Shown piece after piece: positions 1 through 7,158 of a stretch of DNA of 35,035 nucleotides. Below the pieces are notes generated by a model. That model worked only from the letters and a program-made list of their open reading frames with translations. It had not been told where the DNA came from and searched no databases. The stretch's first letter is position 1. Every line of letters starts with the position of its first letter. The stretch spans positions 1 through 35,035 of the forward strand of contig CAJBPB010000137.1 in assembly GCA_903957365.1 (NCBI GenBank). The letters are read 5' to 3'. Both the position numbers and the translations under genes were made by a program. Origin of the DNA: an uncultured Bacteroidota bacterium (GTDB taxonomy: Bacteria; Bacteroidota; Bacteroidia; Bacteroidales; F082).

Positions 1-580
1 ACAAATCCAAATATATTATCAACGTACATTGATTATTAGTTTGCAAACTCAATTATCGGGAGCTATGAGCCACTGCAATACTTCTGAAACCCTTGGTAAT
101 TCAGTGATAGATGACATTTCAGTTTTTTGTCAAAAAACAGCAGAAGGAACCCTTTACGATTACATTGAAGAAGAGACAAATATACGGACTGGGGCTGTAA
201 CTCAATCGCGCGACGACTTTAAAAAGATAGTATTTAAGTCACTTTACTCAAGCAACAGCTTTATAAATCAGTTAGAAGCTGCTGAAAAAAGAATCTTTAA
301 TGCTATTTTCCCAAAGGTGAGCTATGTCTACAATTTGATAAAGCAAGTTGATCACAGAACTCTGGCAATTTTATTACAACGGATCGAATCCCGGTTTATC
401 TTGGACATTGTAACAAAACAAATCTCATCTACCTATCCTGGCATCCCGGTCTACACAATTCACGACTCTATTGCATTTCCGGTAGGTCTTGAAAAGAATA
501 TCGAAGCACTGGTACTTGCCGCGTCTCGTGAATACCTGGGAATAAAAATGACTCTGAAAATGGAATACTGGCGCCCGTAA
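1..580 (+). CDS. C-terminal part of a family-A-like polymerase (partial)
   Basis: The frame is open from base 2 to the TAA at 578-580, so the gene enters from outside the window and the TTG at 29 is only an internal codon. About 192 residues remain. The visible pattern resembles the palm end of single-subunit (family A / T7-like) polymerases. It has a segment R-D-D-F-K...F-K-x-L-Y-S, then I-F-x-x-F-P-x-V, then L-x-x-L-L-Q-x-x-E-S with hydrophobic spacing, and finally Y-T-I-H-D-S-I, which looks like motif C (H-D-[ES]). This last motif normally carries a catalytic aspartate. The assignment is inferred from these motifs only. Such genes are usually carried by phages or mobile elements, and the palindrome about 100 bp downstream fits an element border, but nothing else of an element is seen here. 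An unrelated hypothetical protein remains possible. Confidence 0.4.
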   Translation, partial: QIQIYYQRTLIISLQTQLSGAMSHCNTSETLGNSVIDDISVFCQKTAEGTLYDYIEEETNIRTGAVTQSRDDFKKIVFKSLYSSNSFINQLEAAEKRIFNAIFPKVSYVYNLIKQVDHRTLAILLQRIESRFILDIVTKQISSTYPGIPVYTIHDSIAFPVGLEKNIEALVLAASREYLGIKMTLKMEYWRP

Positions 581-682
581 GAGAGGACTATATTTCAAAA
601 CATCTAATTACTTATATTTCAATTAATTAAAATATTATATTTTTTTATTTATCCTTTATTGACTCGGAATTTTCGGAAAAAC

Positions 683-742
683 ACTATCCGATTTTAATAA
701 TGACTATCCGATATCGGATAGTCATTATTAAAATCGGATAGT
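683..742. repeat. Perfect 60-bp palindrome built from four copies of ACTATCCGAT
   Basis: Bases 683-712 are the exact reverse complement of 713-742, with no spacer and no mismatch; pairing stops abruptly at 682/743. Within it the decamer ACTATCCGAT lies at 683-692 and 703-712 and in inverted form at 713-722 and 733-742, so like-oriented copies repeat every 20 bp, about two helical turns. The inner segment TTTTAATAATG and its complement fill the gaps. There is no T-run after it, so it is not a typical intrinsic terminator. It lies between the polymerase-like fragment and the deoC promoter. It could be a multimer operator, a recombination or replication site of a mobile element, or a small foldback element. 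Confidence 0.9.
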
Positions 743-829
743 AAAGACTTCAAACAAACATGTAAAAGTTGTAGTAAACAGATATCATTCATTATAATTT
801 TGTATCAGTTTATAATGTTAATTAAAAGA

Positions 830-862
830 TTGTCGGGATAAAAATCCGAATGATTAACTTTG
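830..862 (+). promoter_or_regulatory. Bacteroidota-type promoter for deoC
   Basis: A TTG at 830-832 and TAACTTTG at 855-862 fit the Bacteroidota -33/-7 consensus (TTTG, about 20 nt, TAnnTTTG), with a 22-nt spacer. Transcription would start at about 867-870. That makes the ATG at 850 untranslatable and supports the ATG at 877 as the true deoC start. Confidence 0.6.
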
Positions 863-876
863 TAAAAATTCAATAT

Positions 877-1716
877 ATGAAATTTGAAGAATATACCCAA
901 ACAACTGCCACATTACAAAAACGTATTCAGGCCATTGATAAAAGCATTTTTGATGAATCAGGTAATCGTGAAGCTTTGGAAACATTGTTTTCCTGCATAG
1001 ACTTAACCACTCTTGAAGGAACTGATAATAAGAAAAGAATTAATGGATTGTGCGAACAGGCATTAGAATTTAAAAACGTACTTAATGGAAAAACTGTCGC
1101 AGCGGTTTGTGTTTACAGCCCTTTTATCCGGCAGTCAAAATCAGTTTTAAAAGGTTCTGATATTTGTGTGGCTACAGTTGCTTGCGCATTTCCATCCGGC
1201 CAACTTCCACTGTCGCTTAAGATTGAAGAAGTTAAATGGGCTGTATCTGAAGGGGCAGATGAAATTGACATGGTAATTTCGCGTGGCAAATTGCTGGAAG
1301 GTGATTTTGATGCAATTTATGAAGAAGTATCACAAGTGAAGAAAGCTTGCGGTACATCACATTTGAAAGTTATACTGGAAACCGGTGAGTTACAGACTGT
1401 ACAATTGATCCGCAAAGCCTGTGAATTGGCAATACAAGGAGGAGCCGACTTTTTAAAGACCTCAACCGGTAAAATAAGTCCTGCCGCTACTCCCGAAGCT
1501 GTTGTGATAATGCTTGATACTATAAAAGAATATCATATAGCAACGAATATTAAAATTGGTTTAAAACCAGCCGGTGGTATCTCAGAACCTGAAAATGCAC
1601 TACTATATTATAAACTTGTAAAAGAAATTGTTGGGAAAGACTGGTTAAATAATAAGCTATTTCGCATAGGAGCCAGCAGACTCGCTGAAAAAATAAAAAC
1701 TTTACTCATTGCATAA
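877..1716 (+). CDS. deoC: Deoxyribose-phosphate aldolase
   Basis: This cytosolic enzyme cleaves 2-deoxy-D-ribose 5-phosphate reversibly to glyceraldehyde 3-phosphate and acetaldehyde, the last step of deoxynucleoside salvage. The 279-residue product, slightly longer than E. coli DeoC (259), has the class I aldolase landmarks. These are the D-E-I-D-M segment with the acidic residue at about D131, F-L-K-T-S-T-G with the Schiff-base lysine at about K194, and L-K-P-A-G-G with the second lysine at about K230. Their spacing matches the E. coli enzyme (D102, K167, K201). An in-frame ATG at 850 overlaps the -7 element, so 877 is preferred. The gene ends 42 nt before the thioredoxin-like gene, which has its own -7-like element. 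No other deo-operon genes are adjacent. Confidence 0.93.
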   Translation: MKFEEYTQTTATLQKRIQAIDKSIFDESGNREALETLFSCIDLTTLEGTDNKKRINGLCEQALEFKNVLNGKTVAAVCVYSPFIRQSKSVLKGSDICVATVACAFPSGQLPLSLKIEEVKWAVSEGADEIDMVISRGKLLEGDFDAIYEEVSQVKKACGTSHLKVILETGELQTVQLIRKACELAIQGGADFLKTSTGKISPAATPEAVVIMLDTIKEYHIATNIKIGLKPAGGISEPENALLYYKLVKEIVGKDWLNNKLFRIGASRLAEKIKTLLIA

Positions 1717-1727
1717 TGTTGTTTGCC

Positions 1728-1735
1728 TATTTTTG
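1728..1735 (+). promoter_or_regulatory. -7 element TATTTTTG before the thioredoxin-like gene
   Basis: TATTTTTG fits TAnnTTTG exactly and lies 24 nt before the ATG at 1759. No good -33 TTTG is seen. Its position argues against the upstream in-frame TTG at 1723 being the start codon. Confidence 0.45.
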
Positions 1736-1758
1736 CACGCTTTAAACCTTTTTACACT

Positions 1759-2547
1759 ATGAGAAAATCAATCATTTTCGGATTACTATTTTTCACTTTT
1801 TTTGTTAGAATTAACGCACAAACACCTTTGACAGAGGCCGTTGAATTCAGTGTAAAAACGCTAAACAGTGAAACAATCCGACTTTTCCCAATACTTGATG
1901 CCGGCAATTTTGTTGTTATTGATTTTTTTTCCACTTCATGTGGGCCTTGCCAAACTTTTGCATATGATTTTGAAATGGCTTATCAGAATTTTGGATCAAA
2001 TCAGGGAAATGTTTTCTTTTTGGCAATAAATTATAACAGCGATAACCGTGGCGTTGAGATTTTTGATTCAATTTTTAATATCACCCTGCCATCGGCCAGC
2101 GGTCTGGAAGGCGGAGGAAACGCAGTGTACGAAGCATACGGAATTACTGCCTATCCTACAGTTATTCTGATTTCACCTGATCATCATATTACTGAACAAT
2201 TTATTTGGGAGCCAACTGCTGAGAATATAACCAATGCAGTTGTAAGTGCTGGTGGCACTCTGGTGGGCGAAATTGAAAAAAAGGATGGCTTGTCCCAACT
2301 GACTATTTCTCCAAATCCTGGTAATGATGTTGTTAAATTAATTTTTGACACTGAAAAATCTGGCCATATCTCTTACCAGATTATTGATTTAACCGGAAGG
2401 GTGTTATTGAAAGAGGAAGATATTATTGTTATGAAAGGCAACAATCAAATAAAAATAAATTTAACAGTCTTACCATCAGGCGTTTATCTTGTTAAACTAT
2501 TTGAAGTAAACAAAAGAGTAATTGTTCAAAAAATTATTGTTGAGTAA
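1759..2547 (+). CDS. Secreted thioredoxin-like protein with T9SS sorting domain
   Basis: The product has 262 residues. Residues 1-21 are a signal peptide ending in I-N-A-Q. A TlpA/redoxin-type thioredoxin fold follows, with the active-site motif C-G-P-C at residues 61-64 after a V-I-D-F-F-S-T strand, and a likely cis-proline in A-Y-P-T-V further on. From about residue 180 to the end (S-P-N-P-G... through G-V-Y-L-V-K-L) it carries a typical type A T9SS C-terminal sorting domain. I infer export across the inner membrane, T9SS-dependent secretion and attachment at the cell surface, where it could reduce or isomerise disulfides. The start at 1759 is chosen because the signal peptide begins there and the -7 element precedes it. 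The lipoprotein gene starts 13 nt downstream, so the two are probably cotranscribed. Confidence 0.85.
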   Translation: MRKSIIFGLLFFTFFVRINAQTPLTEAVEFSVKTLNSETIRLFPILDAGNFVVIDFFSTSCGPCQTFAYDFEMAYQNFGSNQGNVFFLAINYNSDNRGVEIFDSIFNITLPSASGLEGGGNAVYEAYGITAYPTVILISPDHHITEQFIWEPTAENITNAVVSAGGTLVGEIEKKDGLSQLTISPNPGNDVVKLIFDTEKSGHISYQIIDLTGRVLLKEEDIIVMKGNNQIKINLTVLPSGVYLVKLFEVNKRVIVQKIIVE

Positions 2548-2560
2548 ATATTTTAATACA

Positions 2561-2956
2561 ATGAAGATTTTATTTAGAACCCTAGTTTTTTTGATTATAA
2601 TTGGGGTTTCATCCTGCACTGAAGATACTGATTTCCCGATTGATCAGGATGAATTAGGAAAATTTATCGGTTCATGGAGTGTTTCAGATAATGCACTCAA
2701 AATTAATTATGAAGTGAGCATTGAAAGAAGCTCTACAAATTCGTCAAGGATAATTCTTAATAATTTTGCCGGTTCAGGTGATGCTGCAGAAGGACTGGTA
2801 GCAGGCAAATCAATTGTGATCAGCTATCAGGAAGTTGGTCAGGGGTGGTATGTGGACGGAACGGGTACTTATATTAGTGAATCCCGTCTTGAATTCAATT
2901 ATACACTTGACATTGGGGGAACCGAAGAAAATCGAAGGGCAGTTTTTACAAAATAA
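2561..2956 (+). CDS. Small lipocalin-like lipoprotein, function unknown
   Basis: The product has 131 residues. Its N-terminus is a lipoprotein signal, a hydrophobic run followed by the lipobox G-V-S-S-C with the acylated cysteine at residue 19. The mature part starts with an acidic linker and continues as a short beta-rich domain (G-S-W-S-V-S, then I-I-L-N-N-F, then a G-x-G-T-Y-I turn and a final R-A-V-F-T-K). This resembles small lipocalin-like periplasmic or outer-membrane lipoproteins common in Bacteroidota. An in-frame ATG at 2522 would overlap the upstream gene and destroy the signal peptide, so 2561 is preferred. The TAA at 2954-2956 directly abuts the stop codon of the convergent DUF4296 gene. 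The function is not recognisable. Confidence 0.75.
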   Translation: MKILFRTLVFLIIIGVSSCTEDTDFPIDQDELGKFIGSWSVSDNALKINYEVSIERSSTNSSRIILNNFAGSGDAAEGLVAGKSIVISYQEVGQGWYVDGTGTYISESRLEFNYTLDIGGTEENRRAVFTK

Positions 2957-3328
2957 TCACTCCTCTTCCTTCACCTCCATTAACGATTTTGTTTTACTCA
3001 AATCTGCAAGTACTTCATCATATAATTTCTCCATCACTTCAGGAAACTGATTATAATAAGCAATATTTTCTTCAAAAACTTTCTCCGTTACACCGTGATT
3101 AATAAACATGGTTTGATAGTAATCGTGCTTCAGTTCTGTAATATTGGATCCTTTGTTTCTTTTGAATGCCAACGCCCCTTCTACTAACTGAGCATCAACA
3201 AAAAGTTGTACCATCTGATTTTCGGTCAGAAACAAATCAGGTTTGTCAATTTTTAATTCAACTTTTGGTTTGCAACTTACTAAAAACAGTACGCTTATAA
3301 TAATCAGAGCGCCAATCTTAATCCTCAT
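2957..3328 (-). CDS. DUF4296 family lipoprotein
   Basis: The product has 123 residues. The signal peptide ends in the lipobox L-V-S-C (Cys about residue 19), followed by K-P-K. The body matches the DUF4296 pattern: a lysine-proline start, a helix with E-N-Q-M-V-Q-L-F-V-D-A-Q-L-V-E-G-A, then Y-Y-Q-T-M-F-I-N-H-G-V-T-E-x-x-F-E-E-N-I-A-Y-Y and a helical C-terminus. DUF4296 proteins are small, mostly helical envelope lipoproteins of Bacteroidota without assigned function. The start is the ATG at 3328, one base after the recQ stop; a TTG at 3340 inside recQ is less likely. It is translationally linked to recQ and convergent with the lipoprotein at 2561. Confidence 0.75.
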   Translation of the reverse strand: MRIKIGALIIISVLFLVSCKPKVELKIDKPDLFLTENQMVQLFVDAQLVEGALAFKRNKGSNITELKHDYYQTMFINHGVTEKVFEENIAYYNQFPEVMEKLYDEVLADLSKTKSLMEVKEEE

Positions 3329-3329
3329 A

Positions 3330-5534
3330 TTAATTGCCAATCTCAGACATGAATTTTATTCTCATCAACCTGATTTCCTCTTCAGTATATTCAGACTCTC
3401 CCAAAGCGGCTAATGCATCTTCAATCGAATCAGATTCTGCCTCGCTGAAATATTCATATATATCTTCCTGATGATATTCATCCACGTACTCATCGATATA
3501 ATAATTAATATCTATACGTGTTCCACTTGACACAATACTTTCAATTTCGATAAGTAACTCATCGATATTAAGATTTTTGGTAAAAGCAATATCCTCAAGT
3601 GGAAGTTTCCGGTCGATGCTTTGGATAATATAGACTTTTAAACCCGATTTATTTACAACTGATTTTACGACCATATCATTAGGTCGGATGATATCATTGT
3701 CTTCAACATACTGTTTGATAAGTTTTAAAAATGGTTCACCATATTTTAATGCCTTGCCTGTTCCCACGCCTACAATTTGTGTAAGCTCTTCTTGTGAAAC
3801 CGGGTATTGTATGGCCATATCCTCTAATGAGGGGTCCTGAAAAATAACAAAAGGAGGTAAATTTTCCTTCTTGGAAATTGCTTTTCTCAGATCTTTCAAC
3901 ATGCTGAATAAGGTCGTATCAGTTCCGCTTCCTTTTGGTCCTGTATTTTTTGCGGATTCAAAGTCATCATCCTCAGGATTTTCGTAGTCATGATCCTTGG
4001 CAAGCATGATAGGGTAGGAATTTTTCAGGTATTCTTTTCCTTCTTTTGAAACCTTTAAAATTCCATAATTCTCAATATCTTTGGTAACCAGTTTATGAAT
4101 CAGAGCCTGGCGTATTACCGCATTCCAGTAACGTTCATCCTGGTCTTCACCAGCCCCGAAAAACTCGCTTGTGTCGTGCTTTGCGGATTTAATATCACCT
4201 GTTTTTTTTCCTGAAAGCAGTTCACTGATGTGTTTCGACTTATATTGTTGTTTCAGCGCGATTACAGCTTCAATAACCAATTTTATATCTTCCTGCCCAT
4301 CGAATTTCACTTTTGGATTCAAGCAATTATCACAGGCGCCACAGTTGTCCTTTTCATAAGATTCACCAAAATAATGTAACAGCAACTTATGACGACAAAC
4401 TGATGACTCAGCATAAGTAACAGTTTCATTGAGTAGTTCCTTGGCAATTTCCTGTTCAGAAACACCTTTGTCCTTCATGAATTTCTCAAGTTTCTGAATA
4501 TCCTCATAACTGTAAAAAGCAACACAATTACCTTCTCCATCATCGCGACCAGCCCTTCCAGTTTCCTGATAATAGCCTTCCAGACTCTTAGGAATGTCAT
4601 GATGAATGACAAATCTGATGTCTGGTTTGTCAATTCCCATTCCAAAAGCGATTGTAGCAACAATTACCTCAACTTCTTCCATCAGGAAATCGTCCTGGTT
4701 TTGCCGGCGTGTATTACTATCCAAACCAGCATGATAAGGTAAAGCCCTGATGCCATTTACGACAAGTGTTTCAGCTATTTCTTCTACTTTTTTACGACTC
4801 AAACAATAAACAATACCTGATTTTCCAGGGTTATTTTTTATGTATTTGATAATATCTTTAATTACATCTTTTGTTTTTGGGCGAACCTCATAATAGAGAT
4901 TTGCTCTGTCGAAAGATGATTTATATAACCGTGCATCCTGAATTTCAAGGTTTTTCTGGATATCCTGTTGCACCTTAACGGTTGCAGTTGCAGTAAGGGC
5001 TATTATCGGCACTTTTTTATCTATCGCATTGATAATCGGGCGGAGCCGTCGGTATTCAGGCCTGAAATCGTGTCCCCATTCTGAAATACAATGTGCTTCA
5101 TCAATCGCAAACAATGAAATAGGCAGTGATTTTAAAAAATCAACATTTTCATCCTTTGTTAGCGATTCAGGTGCTACATATAATAATTTGGTTTTTCCGG
5201 ATACCAGATCCTGTCTAACCTGCATAAGTTCAGCTTTCGAGAGGGAAGAGTTCATTACGTGTGCAATTCCAACCTCAGTTCCGAAATTCCGGATTGCATC
5301 AACCTGATTCTTCATTAACGCGATCAAAGGTGAAACAATGATGGCACAACCCTCCTGCATAAGTGCGGGAAGCTGATAACACAACGATTTACCACCACCT
5401 GTCGGCATAACAACAAATGTATCGAACCCATCAAGAACACTATTGATAATAGTTTCCTGATTTCCTTTAAACTGATCAAAACCAAAGATTTTCTTCAGTA
5501 AATCATGCAGACCTTTTTCGTCCTTTTTGGCCAT
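3330..5534 (-). CDS. recQ: ATP-dependent DNA helicase RecQ
   Basis: This 734-residue superfamily 2 DNA helicase unwinds DNA 3'-5' in recombination and repair of stalled forks. The first RecA domain has Walker A T-G-G-G-K-S at 45-50 and the DEAH box at 145-148, followed by C-I-S-E-W-G-H-D-F-R-P-E-Y, the RecQ aromatic-rich loop. The second domain has G-I-V-Y-C-L-S-R, then A-T-I-A-F-G-M-G-I-D-K-P and Q-E-T-G-R-A-G-R-D. Next come the zinc-binding cysteines (C-R-H-K and C-G-A-C-D-N-C, about 375-405), a winged helix and an HRDC domain near 540-610. The C-terminus is extended and acidic, so the protein is longer than E. coli RecQ (about 610). The ATG at 5534 follows a -7 element on the same strand by about 60 nt. 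Confidence 0.96.
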   Translation of the reverse strand: MAKKDEKGLHDLLKKIFGFDQFKGNQETIINSVLDGFDTFVVMPTGGGKSLCYQLPALMQEGCAIIVSPLIALMKNQVDAIRNFGTEVGIAHVMNSSLSKAELMQVRQDLVSGKTKLLYVAPESLTKDENVDFLKSLPISLFAIDEAHCISEWGHDFRPEYRRLRPIINAIDKKVPIIALTATATVKVQQDIQKNLEIQDARLYKSSFDRANLYYEVRPKTKDVIKDIIKYIKNNPGKSGIVYCLSRKKVEEIAETLVVNGIRALPYHAGLDSNTRRQNQDDFLMEEVEVIVATIAFGMGIDKPDIRFVIHHDIPKSLEGYYQETGRAGRDDGEGNCVAFYSYEDIQKLEKFMKDKGVSEQEIAKELLNETVTYAESSVCRHKLLLHYFGESYEKDNCGACDNCLNPKVKFDGQEDIKLVIEAVIALKQQYKSKHISELLSGKKTGDIKSAKHDTSEFFGAGEDQDERYWNAVIRQALIHKLVTKDIENYGILKVSKEGKEYLKNSYPIMLAKDHDYENPEDDDFESAKNTGPKGSGTDTTLFSMLKDLRKAISKKENLPPFVIFQDPSLEDMAIQYPVSQEELTQIVGVGTGKALKYGEPFLKLIKQYVEDNDIIRPNDMVVKSVVNKSGLKVYIIQSIDRKLPLEDIAFTKNLNIDELLIEIESIVSSGTRIDINYYIDEYVDEYHQEDIYEYFSEAESDSIEDALAALGESEYTEEEIRLMRIKFMSEIGN

Positions 5535-5597
5535 TTAACCCCCTTAGAGATATTTTAACATATATTTGCACTGTGCATTTATTCAAACCTGATACAT

Positions 5598-5605
5598 CAA
5601 AGTTA
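5598..5605 (-). promoter_or_regulatory. -7 element TAACTTTG (minus strand) for recQ
   Basis: Read on the minus strand this is TAACTTTG, an exact TAnnTTTG match 63 nt before the recQ ATG. A TTTG lies upstream but 26 nt away, longer than usual. On the plus strand TATATTTG at 5561-5568 could serve kdsD with a leader of over 100 nt. Confidence 0.4.
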
Positions 5606-5645
5606 ATCATTTTGAATTAATACTACTTTCACAAATATAATACAA

Positions 5646-5657
5646 TTTTTTTTTTTT
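5646..5657 (+). repeat. Homopolymer run of 12 T
   Basis: Twelve consecutive T lie in the divergent recQ/kdsD intergenic region, followed by a second run of seven T at 5669-5675. This AT-rich stretch may bend the DNA or act as an UP-like element. It is also a place where sequencing length errors are common. Confidence 0.6.
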
Positions 5658-5684
5658 AAAGCAACATTTTTTTGTCTATAAAAT

Positions 5685-6650
5685 TTGAAAACTAAGTCGG
5701 AAATCATACAAATAGGTGCTCAAGTATTTGAAAATGAGGCGTTAGCCCTGATAAAACTTGGGAAAACCATCAACAACAATTTTATTGAAGTTGTTGAACT
5801 TTTAGGAAATATTAAGGGAAATGTAATCGTTTCGGGTATTGGTAAGAGTGCAATCATCGCACAAAAGATCGTAGCCACACTTAATTCTACCGGAACAACA
5901 GCTGTTTTTATGCATGCCGCAGATGCAATTCATGGTGATTTAGGAATAATCAGAGATGAAGATGTACTGATCCTTCTGTCAAAAAGTGGCGAAACTCCTG
6001 AAATCAAGATGCTTGTTCCACTGATTAAGTCGAGAGGTAATAAATTGATTGCCATGGTTGGTAACACAAAATCATATCTTGCGATTCAGGCTGATATTGT
6101 TTTAGACACGAGTGTTGAAAAGGAAGCCTGTCCTAATAATCTGGCTCCTACTACCAGCACAACAGCGCAGTTGGTCATGGGTGATGCTTTGGCGGTAAGC
6201 TTGCTCGAATACCGTGGTTTTACCGCTGCAGATTTTGCCAGAATTCATCCAGGAGGTGCATTGGGGAAACAATTGTATATGCGTGTTGAGGATCTTTATA
6301 AACGGAATGAAAAACCTCTTGTCCAGGCCCAGGATAATCTCACAAAGGTAATCATCGAAATTTCAGCAAAACGTCTTGGAGCAACAGCCGTAATGGATGG
6401 AGAACAATTCGTTGGTTTAATTACAGATGGTGATTTACGAAGGATGTTATTAAAAAGCCCTCAGCTCGAAAAAATTAAAGCATCTGATATCATGACAGTT
6501 AACCCAAAATCAATTGATGAGCAAAGTCTGGTTATCGATGCACTCGGACTAATGAGAAAATATAACATCACACAACTTCCGGTTGTAAATCAGGGAATTT
6601 ACCATGGGATAATTCATCTGCACGACATAATTAAGGAGGGTATTTTATAA
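5685..6650 (+). CDS. kdsD: Arabinose-5-phosphate isomerase (KpsF/GutQ family)
   Basis: The enzyme converts ribulose 5-phosphate to arabinose 5-phosphate, the first committed step of KDO synthesis for lipopolysaccharide. The product has 321 residues. An N-terminal SIS domain (about 30-165) contains V-S-G-I-G-K-S, then H-A-A-D-A-I-H-G-D-L-G and L-L-S-K-S-G-E-T-P-E, the sugar-phosphate loop. A pair of CBS domains (about 205-320) follows, with V-G-L-I-T-D-G-D-L-R-R typical of this family. The length fits E. coli KdsD (328). No ATG is available near the N-terminus; the TTG at 5685 is the best start because downstream codons would cut into the first helix. The AhpD-like gene follows after 9 nt. Confidence 0.92.
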   Translation: MKTKSEIIQIGAQVFENEALALIKLGKTINNNFIEVVELLGNIKGNVIVSGIGKSAIIAQKIVATLNSTGTTAVFMHAADAIHGDLGIIRDEDVLILLSKSGETPEIKMLVPLIKSRGNKLIAMVGNTKSYLAIQADIVLDTSVEKEACPNNLAPTTSTTAQLVMGDALAVSLLEYRGFTAADFARIHPGGALGKQLYMRVEDLYKRNEKPLVQAQDNLTKVIIEISAKRLGATAVMDGEQFVGLITDGDLRRMLLKSPQLEKIKASDIMTVNPKSIDEQSLVIDALGLMRKYNITQLPVVNQGIYHGIIHLHDIIKEGIL

Positions 6651-6659
6651 CAAGATAGA

Positions 6660-7019
6660 ATGAAGAAAGAGAAACTGATCAATTTCAATGCATATCGTGA
6701 GCGGATGAATGAGAAGATTTTGTCTGCACCGAATAATAAAATAATGAAACGGATCTACAATCTTGATACTCTCACTTATCAGGAAGGTGCGTTGACGACA
6801 AAAACGAAAGAAATGTTAGGTTTAGTTGCCTCAATGGTTTTAAAATGTGATGACTGCATCTATTATCATTTGCAACAATGCCATCAGACAGGTGTCACAA
6901 CAGAAGAAATAATGGAGATTTTTGGGGTCGCAAATCTCGTTGGTGGCACAATTGTCATCCCCCATACACGAAGGGCACTTGAATTTTGGGAAGAATTGTT
7001 ATCTGCATCGGACGAATAG
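6660..7019 (+). CDS. AhpD-like / carboxymuconolactone decarboxylase family protein
   Basis: This small helical protein of 119 residues has the CMD signature. It carries a C-D-D-C pair, then I-Y-Y-H four residues on, and a following G-V-T-T-E-E-I-M-E-I-F-G-V-A helix. The C-x-x-C plus histidine arrangement is that of the peroxidase or disulfide-reductase centre of AhpD-like proteins. The residues needed for true decarboxylases cannot be judged. It most likely acts in thiol or peroxide chemistry in the cytoplasm, but its substrate is unknown. It starts 9 nt after kdsD and is probably cotranscribed. No ahpC or lipoamide-system gene is nearby. Confidence 0.8.
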   Translation: MKKEKLINFNAYRERMNEKILSAPNNKIMKRIYNLDTLTYQEGALTTKTKEMLGLVASMVLKCDDCIYYHLQQCHQTGVTTEEIMEIFGVANLVGGTIVIPHTRRALEFWEELLSASDE

Positions 7020-7025
7020 TATTAA

Positions 7026-7047
7026 TTGATTCTGAGATCAACTTTTT
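7026..7047 (+). terminator. Weak candidate terminator after the kdsD operon
   Basis: TTGAT (7026-7030) can pair with ATCAA (7037-7041) around a 6-nt loop and is followed by C and five T. The stem is short and AT-rich, so this is only a candidate. Confidence 0.3.
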
Positions 7048-7098
7048 CACAATTCGCAAAACTTAATTTCATTTCAATTGTTTTAATTTGTTAAAACC

Positions 7099-7130
7099 TT
7101 TGCGTGGTATTCATCTCAAGAGTAATTTCG
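7099..7130 (+). promoter_or_regulatory. Bacteroidota-type promoter for the DUF5686 gene
   Basis: TTTG at 7099-7102 and TAATTTCG at 7123-7130 (one mismatch to TAnnTTTG) are separated by exactly 20 nt, the preferred spacing. The ATG at 7159 follows 28 nt later. Confidence 0.6.
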
Positions 7131-7158
7131 CGACCGCTAAGATTCGAATCAGCCTGTT

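Noticed and set aside
683-742. Palindrome as a Rho-independent terminator for the polymerase-like gene
   Set aside because: No T-run follows either arm, and the internal fourfold decamer structure is not explained by termination.
683-742. Palindrome as a foldback assembly chimera
   Set aside because: Flanking sequence differs completely on both sides and symmetry stops exactly at 683/742; a chimera would normally extend the mirror image. Read data would still be needed to be certain.
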